Made by a program: the position numbers and the translations under genes | Notes under the pieces: model-generated | The model's database searches: none | What the model saw: the letters and a program-made list of their open reading frames with translations, nothing else | What the model was told of the DNA's origin: nothing | Shown: positions 16,597 to 24,116 of the stretch, piece by piece | Numbering within the stretch: the first letter of the stretch is position 1 | How the letters are laid out: every line of letters starts with the position of its first letter | Assembly: GCA_902790325.1 (NCBI GenBank) | Contig: CADARP010000009.1 | Span: 7,822 to 71,821 of the forward strand | Origin: Oscillospiraceae bacterium | Lineage (GTDB): Bacteria > Bacillota > Clostridia > Oscillospirales > Acutalibacteraceae | DNA length: 64,000 nucleotides | Direction of reading: 5' to 3'

Positions 16597-17502
16597 TTAG
16601 GTTCCTTGTTCGATCTGCATTTCGCGGACGCGCTGTTTTTCACGGATCTTCTGCTTCTTGATGAAGTAGTAGACGGTGACCATCAGCAGCGAAATCAACT
16701 GGTAGGCGATGATGCGCGTGTAGTATTTCGCGTCGAGCGACACAGACATGTCTGTCGCGGTAAACTGCAAATGGATCATGTCAAGAATGTAAGCGAACGC
16801 AAGATGGTCGAAGATGCACGACCAGACGGCGCCCGTCGAGGAACGCAGCAGACCGAGCTTGACTGCGGTGAGCATTTCGTAAACAAGCGTGACAACAAAC
16901 AGAACGGCGATCCGCTTGAGGGAGTAGACGCCGGAGTAATAAACCAACACGCGTACCACGGGGATCAGATACCAGAATGTGTACAGACCGGATTGGATCA
17001 GGTTGGCACCCCAGAAAGGCAGCGAGCGCGATCCGAGTGTGATCAGCAGTCCGCGGAACGTCATTTCATAGAAGAACGCGTGCACAAGCGCGATCGCGAG
17101 TCCGATCGCAGCCCACATCAGAAATCCGCCGATGCCCGCGGCCGAATATGAATGATCCACGGAGTCATAGAAGACGCTGATCGTGGTGTATCCGGGATAG
17201 GACGACAGCCGCCCGTACTCCACAGCGTAGACGATCACGGCGGGGATCACATTGAACAGCGCAGCCAGCAGAATTCCCTTGCGGATCTTGTGCCCGGAAA
17301 AGATCATGCCGATCTCCTCAAGCGGCTTGTTGATGAAGCGAATGTAAAACAGCAGGATCACAAATCCGCCGACACACGCAACGACGCCTTTTGTGTTGAT
17401 GTAGCGCGGAATAATGAACAGCTCTTCCACAAGACGCACGACCAAAAAGAGCGCAAAACACTGGATGATGCGGGAAAGCGCTTTGTTCTGATGAACTTCC
17501 AT
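16597..17502 (-). CDS. CPBP-type (CAAX protease-like) membrane protein, degenerate motifs
   Basis: A 301-aa protein with about eight hydrophobic segments. The CPBP core is recognisable: the EExxxR motif appears as YEMTFRG (first Glu lost), the second motif as FWGANLIQSGLYTFW (the usual His is not visible), and a late CIFDHLAFAYI matches the final His motif. Family members act as intramembrane proteases or as immunity/abortive-infection proteins; the altered residues make protease activity doubtful. A start at 17502 is chosen over 17526 because GGAGGG lies 6 nt before it. Convergent with the PqqD cassette; transcribed from a perfect promoter. Confidence 0.7.
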   Translation of the reverse strand: MEVHQNKALSRIIQCFALFLVVRLVEELFIIPRYINTKGVVACVGGFVILLFYIRFINKPLEEIGMIFSGHKIRKGILLAALFNVIPAVIVYAVEYGRLSSYPGYTTISVFYDSVDHSYSAAGIGGFLMWAAIGLAIALVHAFFYEMTFRGLLITLGSRSLPFWGANLIQSGLYTFWYLIPVVRVLVYYSGVYSLKRIAVLFVVTLVYEMLTAVKLGLLRSSTGAVWSCIFDHLAFAYILDMIHLQFTATDMSVSLDAKYYTRIIAYQLISLLMVTVYYFIKKQKIREKQRVREMQIEQGT

Positions 17503-17534
17503 GCTGTACCCTCCATTACATATCATTTAAATTA

Positions 17535-17563
17535 ATTATATCTGTTTCGCGTTCGACTGTCAA
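17535..17563 (-). promoter_or_regulatory. Consensus promoter for the CPBP gene
   Basis: Read on the minus strand: TTGACA (17563-17558), 17 nt, TATAAT (17540-17535). Perfect hexamers. Confidence 0.85.
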
Positions 17564-17625
17564 GTCAAGAAAGAAAACTATTCGCGAAAAGATTGTGAAT
17601 TTACATAGTTTTTTTTCACAAAGTC

Positions 17626-17654
17626 TTGTATTTCAACAGAATTGCTTGTATAAT
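17626..17654 (+). promoter_or_regulatory. Promoter for the Nudix gene
   Basis: TTGTAT (17626-17631), 17 nt, TATAAT (17649-17654). Divergent from the CPBP promoter. Confidence 0.7.
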
Positions 17655-17708
17655 AGAATTAGTTTATCGTGAGATCGTAGATCTCGGGGAGAATAGGGTG
17701 GATTGACT

Positions 17709-18461
17709 ATGCTCGGCAAATACGTGAGGGTTCGCGTGACAAAGCCGATTCATTCCCGAAGCGAGCAGTACGGATTTGAGTACGGATTGAATTTCGGTGT
17801 GATGGAGGGCGGCAAGCAGTTTGACAGCAAAGATGTGCGCGGTGCGTTCATCATGGGGATCAACCGTCCCGTCCGTTCGTTTGACGGGCGTGTGATCGCG
17901 CTGCTGCGCAGAGAGGACGAGGACGGCTTCTTCATCGTCGTTGCGCCGAAAAGTACGCGTTTCATCGACACGCAGATCCGCGAGGCCGTTGCGTTCGCGC
18001 AGACGGACAAGCCTTTTATGCTCGAGTGCCTGTACGAGCGCTCCTGCGGCGCAGTCGTCTACCGCATTATCCATGACGAGCTGCGTTTCCTGCTCATCAA
18101 GAACAAGCGCAGCGCACACTGGGGGTTCCCCAAGGGACACGTCGAAACGGGCGAAACGCTCGAACAGACCGCGATCCGCGAGGTGCTCGAGGAGACGGGC
18201 ATCCACATCCGCATCCTGCCCGATTTTTCCTATAAGTCCGAGTATACCATCCAGGGCAAGGTCGAAAAGAGCGTCGTCATCTTCCTGGCCGGCACGAAAG
18301 ACGTGCAGACGATCATCCAGCGCGAGGAGATCGACGACTACATCTGGCTGGCGTACGACCGGGCCGTAGAGATGCTGCGCTTCGACAACGACAAGATGAT
18401 TCTGACCAATGCCAAGAATTTCCTCATCGATCGCAAGATCGTGCAAAATGTCATCGTATAA
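17709..18461 (+). CDS. Nudix hydrolase, probable diadenosine tetraphosphatase type
   Basis: A 250-aa cytoplasmic Mg2+-dependent nucleoside diphosphate-X hydrolase. The full Nudix box GX5EX7REUXEEXGU is present at about residues 143-165 (starts GHVETGET, ends REVLEETGI). Residues 1-100 form an extra N-terminal domain ([20 protein letters not shown]) of the pyrophosphatase-like kind found in clostridial bis(5'-nucleosyl)-tetraphosphatases. ATG at 17709 preferred to TTG at 17703 on spacing from AGGGTGG. Followed by its own terminator. Substrate (Ap4A or other) is inferred from the family only. Confidence 0.85.
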   Translation: MLGKYVRVRVTKPIHSRSEQYGFEYGLNFGVMEGGKQFDSKDVRGAFIMGINRPVRSFDGRVIALLRREDEDGFFIVVAPKSTRFIDTQIREAVAFAQTDKPFMLECLYERSCGAVVYRIIHDELRFLLIKNKRSAHWGFPKGHVETGETLEQTAIREVLEETGIHIRILPDFSYKSEYTIQGKVEKSVVIFLAGTKDVQTIIQREEIDDYIWLAYDRAVEMLRFDNDKMILTNAKNFLIDRKIVQNVIV

Positions 18462-18463
18462 TC

Positions 18464-18488
18464 AGCTGCGCTTTTGCGCGGCTTTTTT
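18464..18488 (+). terminator. Rho-independent terminator
   Basis: 8-bp stem AGCTGCGC / GCGCGGCT (one G-T pair), TTTT loop, then TTTTT. Starts 3 nt after the Nudix stop codon. Confidence 0.8.
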
Positions 18489-18502
18489 GATAGGAGAAAA
18501 GA

Positions 18503-19078
18503 ATGAAGAAGACCTGGGACTGTGCGCGGACAGGATTTGATCCTTGCCGTGCGTTACGCGCGTTTTGGGAGCCCCGATGCAAAGGCGGCGCGTACAGAAA
18601 CCAACTGGATCGTGCGTTCTGCGAGCTTTTGCGGGAACCATCCGACATCCATTTGAAACGCTTCGCGATCCGCCTCGGGGTTCTGCTTTTCGGCGGTGGG
18701 CTGGTAAACGCTGTGCTTGCGGACAAAGCCGTTTTGCGTACGGGCATATACGGCGCCGACGGAATTACGGTTGCGGATACGCTTTACCATTATGCGCCGG
18801 CAGAGTGTGTGGAACAGATCCTGTCGTCCGGTTTGGTGCCGAAAAAACACTATGTTTTTTTGACGGAAAATCCGGAGCTGCTTGGGCAGACGTATCTGCC
18901 GTGGAAAACGTCGGAGATAGGCAAAGAGACGACGTATGCGCTTTTGGCAGTCGATGCGGGACTGCTGTCGAAGCAGCAAAGTATTTTTTGCACGGATCGG
19001 GAACATGAATTCGTGACCGGAAAGATCAACGCGCGGTATATCTCGGTCGTATCGGACGGTCGGTGTTCGACGAAATGA
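18503..19078 (+). CDS. Uncharacterised protein, possible ADP-ribosyltransferase fold
   Basis: A 191-aa protein with no signal peptide. The C-terminal half begins with LYHYAPAECVEQILSSGL, then HYVFLTENPELL, then a segment ending KINARYISVV. An (L/I)(Y/W)H(Y/F) start followed by a helix, a Gly-Leu turn and a short strand ending in a T-x-(N/D) is how several ART-superfamily families (DarT, KptA/Tpt1, HYD1-like) begin. I do not see an unambiguous catalytic Glu. The N-terminal 95 residues are unlike anything I recognise. TAGGAGA 5 nt upstream supports the start. It overlaps the next gene by ATGA. It follows a terminator with no clear promoter. Confidence 0.55.
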   Translation: MKKTWDCARTGFDPCRALRAFWEPRCKGGAYRNQLDRAFCELLREPSDIHLKRFAIRLGVLLFGGGLVNAVLADKAVLRTGIYGADGITVADTLYHYAPAECVEQILSSGLVPKKHYVFLTENPELLGQTYLPWKTSEIGKETTYALLAVDAGLLSKQQSIFCTDREHEFVTGKINARYISVVSDGRCSTK

Positions 19079-19515
19079 GGGGGAATCGCATTTTGCGCGC
19101 CATCCGCCGCCGTTTGCCGTACCTGTGCGTGCTGCCTGTTTTGTGTGCGCTCGGTCTGCTCGTGCGGCATTGGCACGCCGTGTCGCCGAACTTTTTCAAC
19201 ACATTCTTTCCGGACGCTGCGTGGACGATGGCGGTCTACTGCGGGTTCGGGCTGCTTTGCTGCAAAGATGCGCGGGTGCATTTTCCCGCTGCGCTCGGCG
19301 TATCGTTCGCGGTCGAGTGCCTGCAGCTCTGGCGTCCGCCGTTTCTTCAAGCGCTGCGGGCGACGGTGCTTGGCGGACTCGTTCTCGGCAGCGGGTTTCT
19401 GTGGAGCGACCTCGTCTGCTACACGGTCGGTGCACTGCTGTGCGCGGCGGCGGAGACTGCCGTGCGGAAGAATGTGAAAAAATCTTGCATTTCGAAAAGG
19501 CATATGGTAGAATGA
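19075..19515 (+). CDS. DUF2809-like small membrane protein
   Basis: A 146-aa protein with four hydrophobic segments (about residues 12-30, 45-62, 68-82, 100-130). The conserved pattern DAAWTMAVYCGFGLL, FAVECLQLW and LGSGFLWSDLVCYTVGALL fits the DUF2809 family of small integral membrane proteins, whose function is unknown. Start at 19075 chosen for the ATGA overlap with the 18503 gene; a GTG at 19063 is an alternative. The last 30 nt hold the promoter of the next gene. Confidence 0.75.
   Translation: MRGNRILRAIRRRLPYLCVLPVLCALGLLVRHWHAVSPNFFNTFFPDAAWTMAVYCGFGLLCCKDARVHFPAALGVSFAVECLQLWRPPFLQALRATVLGGLVLGSGFLWSDLVCYTVGALLCAAAETAVRKNVKKSCISKRHMVE
19485..19513 (+). promoter_or_regulatory. Promoter for the 19561 dockerin gene, extended -10
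   Basis: TTGCAT (19485-19490), 17 nt, TAGAAT (19508-19513) with TGG immediately upstream of the -10. Lies inside the 3' end of the preceding gene. Confidence 0.7.
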
Positions 19516-19560
19516 AATGGGGTAGAGGAAAACCAAAATCTGAAAAAGGAGGGACACCCG

Positions 19561-20634
19561 ATGCGCAACATGAAAAAACTGCTTGCCGTCTGCCTGGCAG
19601 CGCTGTTTCTGGCGCTGACTGCGATTCCCTCGCTGGCAGCCGAGCCGAAGGTGTACAGCGAGGAATTCTTCTGGGACAAGGCGGGGGAAGACGCCGATAA
19701 CGGTTATAAGGCATATTCGATTCCGTACGGCAGTCCGCTGAAGATCCCCGCGGATCCGCAGCGATGGGGCTGCACGTTCCTCGGCTGGAAAGATTGGTAC
19801 ACGGATGCATTCGTTGATCTTTCGACACAGATCATGGACGCGCCCGGCCGCCGGTTCTACGCCGCGTGGGAGACCGTGACGTATACGTCGCGTTTCTACG
19901 TGTTCGGCACACTGTGGACGACTGTGGAGAATGTGCCCGGCGAGCCGTTCATCCAGCCGCGTCTGCCGATGGTCGACGGTTACACTTTTGCGGGCTGGAA
20001 CCCGAAGCTGCCGCAGACGGCTCCGGCCGAAGCGCTCTCCTTCAACGCTGTATTCGAGGGGAATACATACATTGCGACGCTGCTGGTCGACGGCGCGGTT
20101 TTCGCGCAGATCCCGTATACGTACGGACAGAAATCCATCGATCTGCCGAAGCTGCCGGAGAAACCCGGCTATACCGGCGCGTGGGAGCCGTACACCCTGG
20201 GGATCGGCGGCGTGACGATCCGCGCGATCTATACGCCTGTCAAGTACATTGCGACGCTGATCGTGGACGGCGAAGTGTACATGGAGATCCCCTATACCTA
20301 CGGACAGAAATCCGTTGCGCTGCCGCAGGTGCCGAAGAAAGAAGGATACGTCGGCATGTGGGGTCCGTACTCGCTGGTCATCGGCGGCACGAAGATCGAG
20401 GCGATCTATTCGCCGCTGGATAACACGGCCAAGACAGTGGGCGGCGATGCGGACGGCAACGGAAGCGTGGACGCGAAGGATCTTATCCTGCTGACGCGTA
20501 CGCTGGCAGGCGGATGGGATGCGCGTATCTGCGCGGCCAATCTGGACGTCAACGGCGACGGCGCGATCAACCTCAAGGACGTCGTTCTGATCCGCCGGTA
20601 TCTCGCGGGCGGATGGGGCATCGAACTGGCGTAA
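19561..20634 (+). CDS. Secreted InlB-repeat protein with dockerin type I domain
   Basis: A 357-aa exported protein. Signal peptide 1-27 (cleavage near SLAAE). Residues about 40-150 contain InlB-type units (CTFLGWKDW, GYTFAGWNPK). Residues about 170-290 are two tandem 60-residue repeats, each with the pattern YIATL(L/I)VDG, IPYTYGQKS and GY(T/V)G(A/M)W. Residues about 294-357 are a dockerin with two calcium loops (DADGNGSVDAKD and DVNGDGAINLKD), spaced as in type I dockerins. AAGGAGGG 7 nt before the ATG. The dockerin implies docking onto a cohesin protein encoded elsewhere. No catalytic domain visible. Confidence 0.85.
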   Translation: MRNMKKLLAVCLAALFLALTAIPSLAAEPKVYSEEFFWDKAGEDADNGYKAYSIPYGSPLKIPADPQRWGCTFLGWKDWYTDAFVDLSTQIMDAPGRRFYAAWETVTYTSRFYVFGTLWTTVENVPGEPFIQPRLPMVDGYTFAGWNPKLPQTAPAEALSFNAVFEGNTYIATLLVDGAVFAQIPYTYGQKSIDLPKLPEKPGYTGAWEPYTLGIGGVTIRAIYTPVKYIATLIVDGEVYMEIPYTYGQKSVALPQVPKKEGYVGMWGPYSLVIGGTKIEAIYSPLDNTAKTVGGDADGNGSVDAKDLILLTRTLAGGWDARICAANLDVNGDGAINLKDVVLIRRYLAGGWGIELA

Positions 20635-20744
20635 GATCCGGTCGGAATACGACGCGCGGACTTTGGCAAAGTATGCGGTACGGCCGCATCATGCGGGCAG
20701 TTCCTGGAGGATGCTCCGCAAATTGAATCCGGTAAACATGATCC

Positions 20745-20778
20745 CGGCGGATGGCGATGGCTGTCCGCCGTTTTTTTT
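20745..20778 (+). terminator. Rho-independent terminator, homologous to the one at 49673
   Basis: Stem CGGCGGA / TCCGCCG followed by eight T. The hairpin interior (GGC...GGCTG) and the following bases match the terminator at 49673-49701, and both are directly followed by a copy of the same palindromic repeat. Confidence 0.85.
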
Positions 20779-20779
20779 G

Positions 20780-20960
20780 TTCATCACGGACAATTGGGGG
20801 ATCGTGCAAGCAAGAAGTACTGTCATTGCGAAGGGCGAAAGAGCTGCGGCAATCTCAACCGGACGCCGGTAAAAAGCAACGCCTTCACCGGCGTCTTTGG
20901 GAGATCGCCGCGTCGCGCGATGGCACTGGAAAACGGAATCCCCCCCCACTTTCCGTGAAG
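20780..20960. repeat. Dispersed palindromic repeat (MITE-like), copy A
   Basis: A 181-bp non-coding element with nested inverted repeats. The left end TTCATCACGGACAATTGGGG is mirrored by the right end at 20935-20960 (ends TTTCCGTGAAG). Inside lie TGTCATTGCGAAGGGCG and CGGCAATCTC opposed to GAGATCGCCG, and the centre is a hairpin GACGCCGGT / ACCGGCGTC. Copy B at 49706-49894 shares most positions. The core TGTCATTGCGA...CGGCAATCTC type is known as a widespread bacterial intergenic repeat; no transposase is encoded. It makes up about half of the 424-nt gap before nrdD. Confidence 0.8.
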
Positions 20961-20987
20961 CGCGTTATTTTGCATAAAACAACCGAC

Positions 20988-21007
20988 GGACGGCCGATTG
21001 GCCGCCC
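20988..21007 (-). terminator. Possible terminator of nrdD
   Basis: GGACGGCC / GGCCGCCC with a 4-nt loop and one mismatch; on the minus strand it is followed by a T-rich stretch (GGTTGTTTTAT). About 50 nt after the nrdD stop codon. Confidence 0.5.
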
Positions 21008-21058
21008 GCCGGGATAAGGAAAGGAAGGGAAAGTAGTTTACAATTTGTGTGCGGTACG

Positions 21059-23440
21059 TTACGCCTGCTTCTGCTGCTCGATGAACTTTTTGATGTTCGA
21101 CAGGTTGACGATCTTTTCCGCGTCGCCGCCCTGTTCGACGATCAGCGTGGGCGCCTGCTTGACGCCGTATGCCGTAGCCTGGTCGGGATTCTCGTCGGCG
21201 ATGATCTTTTCAAACGGGATGCCGGCTTTCGTCAGCAGCGCGTCCGCGACCTTGCAGTTGGGGCAGGTCTTCGTGGCGAACAGCAGCACGCGGGAATCGG
21301 GTTCTGCGACCGTTTCGGGCGCGGCAGCCGCGGCGACTTCATGCATTCTGCGGCGCTTCTCCGGCAGCACGGAATGCTCGACGTCGTAGACCTTTCTGTC
21401 CTTGAACTCCTGCGCCTTGCCTTCGTTCCAGTTCTGCACCGGTCGGTAGTAGCCGGTGATGCGGCTGTAAACCTCGGTCGCTGCGCCGCATTCGGGGCAT
21501 GTGTACACTTCGCCCGTGATGTAGCCGTGGTTGCGGCAGACGGAGTATGTCGGAGACAGCGTGTAGTACGGCAGCTTGTAGTTTTCGGCGACTTTGCGCA
21601 CGAGATTGGCGGCGGACTTCCACGTCGGCATCTTTTCGCCGAGGAACATGTGGAACACCGTGCCGGAGGTGTACAGCGTCTGCAGCTCGTCCTGGATATC
21701 CAGCGCCGAGAACACGTCCTCGGTGTATCCGACGGGCAGATGGGAGCTGTTGGTATAGTACGGCGTGCCGTTCATGTTGGCGGTGATGATGTCGCCGAAG
21801 CGGTTGACGTCATGCTTTGCCAAACGGTATGCCGTCGACTCGGCGGGCGTCGCTTCGAGGTTATACAGATCGCCGTACTGTTCCTGATAATCGGACAGGC
21901 GCTCGCGCATATGGTTGAGCACGTCCTTCGTGAACTCCTGCGCTTCGGCGGTCGTCAGATCCTTGCGGATCCACTTTGCGTTGAGGCACGCTTCGTTCAT
22001 GCCGACCAGGCCGATCGTCGAGAAGTGGTTGTCAAATGTGCCGAGGTAACGCTTGGTGTAGGGATACAGACCTTCCTCGAGCAGTTTGGTGATGACGGTG
22101 CGCTTGACCTTGAGCGAACGCGCGGCGATGTCCATCAGCTTGTCGAGACGGTGATAGAACTCCGCGGCCGTTTCGGAAAGGTACGCGATGCGCGGCATAT
22201 TGATCGTGACCACGCCGACGGAGCCGGTGCTCTCGCCCGAGCCGAAGTAACCGCCGGACTTCTTGCGCAGCTCGCGCAGATCCAGACGCAGACGGCAGCA
22301 CATCGAGCGCACGTCGCTGGGCTCCATGTCGGAGTTGATGTAGTTGGAGAAATACGGCGTGCCGTACTTGGCGGTCATTTCAAACAGCAGACGGTTGTTC
22401 TCGGTGTCCGACCAGTCGAAGTCACGCGTAATGGAATACGTCGGGATGGGGTACTGGAAGCCGCGGCCGTTGGCGTCGCCCTCGATCATGATCTCGATGA
22501 ACGCCTTGTTGACCATGTCCATCTCTTTCTGGCAGTCCTTGTACTTGAAGTCCATCTCCTTGCCGCCGACGATGGCGTTGAGCTCGGCGAGGTCGTTGGG
22601 CACGACCCAGTCCAGCGTGATGTTGGAGAACGGCGACTGCGTGCCCCAGCGGGACGGCGTGTTGACGCCGAAGATGAAGGACTCGATGCACTTTTTGGTC
22701 TGCTCGTACGTCAGGTCGTCCACCTTGACAAACGGCGCAAGGTAGGTATCGAACGACGAGAACGCCTGTGCGCCCGCCCATTCGTTCTGCATGATGCCGA
22801 GGAAATTGACCATCTGGTTGCACAGCGTCGCCAGGTGGCTTGCGGGGGAGGAGGTGATCTTGCCGGGGATGCCGCCCAGACCCTCCTGGATCAGCTGCTT
22901 TAAGGACCAGCCGGCGCAGTAGCCCGTCAGCATGGACAGGTCGTGCAGATGGATGTCGGCGCGGCGATGTGCGTTGGCGATCTCCTCGTCGTAGATCTCC
23001 GACAGCCAGTAGTTTGCGGTGATGGCGCCGCTGTTGGAAAGGATCAGACCGCCGACGGAATAGGTCACGGTACTGTTTTCCTTCACACGCCAGTCGGTGA
23101 CCTTGACGTAGCTGTCCACCAGTTCCTTGTAGTCAAGGATCGTGGATTTCATATTGCGGATCTTTTCGCGCTGCTTGCGGTAGAGAATGTATGCCTTGGC
23201 AACGTCCGCGTAGCCCGCCTGGATTAGCACGGATTCGGCGCTGTCCTGGATATCTTCGACGGCGATCTTGCCGTCCTTGATCTTGCTCTCGAAGTCCGCC
23301 GTCACCTTCAGCGCCAGCAGATCGATCACGGTCGGATGGCTGTTGCGCCCCTGCGCGTCGAACGCCTTGCGCAGAGCGGCAGAGATTTTGGCAATGTCGA
23401 ACTCGGCGGTGCTGCCGTCTCTCTTTACGACTGTGTACAT
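21059..23440 (-). CDS. nrdD: Anaerobic (class III) ribonucleoside-triphosphate reductase with C-terminal redox domain
   Basis: A 793-aa glycyl-radical enzyme reducing NTPs to dNTPs without oxygen. Residues 1-90 are the ATP-cone allosteric domain (TVVKRDGSTAEFD). The catalytic barrel follows, with a four-Cys zinc site near 632-650 (CRNHGY and CPECG) and a glycyl-radical loop near 655-675 (RITGYYRPVQNWNEGK). Residues about 710-793 add a glutaredoxin/thioredoxin-like domain with CPNC (about 725-728) and a cis-Pro motif (KQAPTLI), which could deliver electrons intramolecularly. ATG at 23440 preferred to an upstream in-frame TTG by spacing from AAGGGG. Its activase nrdG is 15 kb away. NrdR boxes flank the promoter. 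Confidence 0.93.
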   Translation of the reverse strand: MYTVVKRDGSTAEFDIAKISAALRKAFDAQGRNSHPTVIDLLALKVTADFESKIKDGKIAVEDIQDSAESVLIQAGYADVAKAYILYRKQREKIRNMKSTILDYKELVDSYVKVTDWRVKENSTVTYSVGGLILSNSGAITANYWLSEIYDEEIANAHRRADIHLHDLSMLTGYCAGWSLKQLIQEGLGGIPGKITSSPASHLATLCNQMVNFLGIMQNEWAGAQAFSSFDTYLAPFVKVDDLTYEQTKKCIESFIFGVNTPSRWGTQSPFSNITLDWVVPNDLAELNAIVGGKEMDFKYKDCQKEMDMVNKAFIEIMIEGDANGRGFQYPIPTYSITRDFDWSDTENNRLLFEMTAKYGTPYFSNYINSDMEPSDVRSMCCRLRLDLRELRKKSGGYFGSGESTGSVGVVTINMPRIAYLSETAAEFYHRLDKLMDIAARSLKVKRTVITKLLEEGLYPYTKRYLGTFDNHFSTIGLVGMNEACLNAKWIRKDLTTAEAQEFTKDVLNHMRERLSDYQEQYGDLYNLEATPAESTAYRLAKHDVNRFGDIITANMNGTPYYTNSSHLPVGYTEDVFSALDIQDELQTLYTSGTVFHMFLGEKMPTWKSAANLVRKVAENYKLPYYTLSPTYSVCRNHGYITGEVYTCPECGAATEVYSRITGYYRPVQNWNEGKAQEFKDRKVYDVEHSVLPEKRRRMHEVAAAAAPETVAEPDSRVLLFATKTCPNCKVADALLTKAGIPFEKIIADENPDQATAYGVKQAPTLIVEQGGDAEKIVNLSNIKKFIEQQKQA

Positions 23441-23509
23441 GTGCAATTACCCCTTATAGCCTTGATTTCTCGGTGTTTTTCGATCTTACAGTCTCACAAG
23501 AATGGTGAC

Positions 23510-23557
23510 GCACTATATCTTGTTGTTTATATCGAACAAAGACACAAGATGTGCGCG
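23510..23557. promoter_or_regulatory. NrdR boxes, leader pair
   Basis: 16-nt sites at 23510-23525 (GCACTATATCTTGTTG, about 12 of 16 match to the NrdR consensus acaCwAtATaTwGtgt) and 23542-23557 (half-site quality, ACACAAGATGTG core). Their starts are 32 bp apart, about three helical turns, the usual spacing for paired NrdR boxes. They lie downstream of the nrdD transcription start. Confidence 0.6.
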
Positions 23558-23573
23558 TCACGCAACAGAAATC

Positions 23574-23602
23574 ATTATACCAGCACGTAATCGGTTTGTC
23601 AA
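23574..23602 (-). promoter_or_regulatory. Consensus nrdD promoter
   Basis: On the minus strand: TTGACA (23602-23597), 17 nt, TATAAT (23579-23574). The -35 hexamer overlaps an NrdR box. Confidence 0.88.
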
Positions 23603-23643
23603 GATATTGGAAAAAGTTTTTTTTGAACCACAAGATATTGTTT
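23597..23643. promoter_or_regulatory. NrdR boxes, promoter pair
   Basis: Two sites with the identical core CAAGATATTG at 23600-23609 and 23631-23640, exactly 31 bp apart; the second full site (23628-23643, CCACAAGATATTGTTT) matches the NrdR consensus at 13 of 16 positions. NrdR is the Zn-finger/ATP-cone repressor of bacterial nrd genes. Position over and just upstream of the -35 fits repression. Confidence 0.75.
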
Positions 23644-23934
23644 TGCGCAAACGAAATGATCCCGTTTTCCTGTCGGGCTGAGTGTCGCCCGATGCGCAAT
23701 ACCGGCTGCCGCCAAGGGGCAGCAGACGTTGGTGCGGCATATACCTTATAAATAAAAGCGCGTACAGGAAGGCGGCAGAACCGATGCGCATCCGCGCCGT
23801 CAACAGACGCCGCAGGAAGGTGCGGTTTGTTCCGTTCTGCGCCGGTCGGGTCGGACAAGGTGCATATTCTGTGCTTTGTCGACCGCGAAAAATGTGCGCA
23901 GCTTTTTGCCGATCCGGAAATAAAGAATAATAGA
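23644..23934. other. Gap between nrdD control region and the 24117 gene
   Basis: 291 bp with a few short GC hairpins (for example CGGGCTGAGTGTCGCCCG near 23674) but no ORF with a ribosome binding site and no recognised RNA. I see nothing assignable here. Confidence 0.5.
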
Positions 23935-23963
23935 TTGACATTGCTTGACGGATGTGATACTAT
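23935..23963 (+). promoter_or_regulatory. Promoter for the giant secreted protein
   Basis: TTGACA (23935-23940), 17 nt, TACTAT (23958-23963) with TGA as extended -10. The leader is about 145 nt. Confidence 0.75.
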
Positions 23964-24116
23964 GTATTTGGATTGTACTAATGTATATTGGTGTATAGTC
24001 TATAAATATTCCATTTTGGAAATATATCGCACGGATTATCCATTTTCGCGGCAATGTCCGCGCACAGGAAAGAATGCGTCTGTTGGACGCTGACCGTATA
24101 ACAGGAGGAATGGAAA

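Noticed and set aside
20663-21017. ORFs inside palindromic repeat copy A, including one resembling the frame in copy B
   Set aside because: The similar peptides reflect the shared repeat DNA; there is no start signal, and copy B keeps no equivalent full frame.
23644-23934. Small ORFs of 60-90 codons on both strands
   Set aside because: None has a ribosome binding site or sensible composition; the region looks like non-coding spacer.
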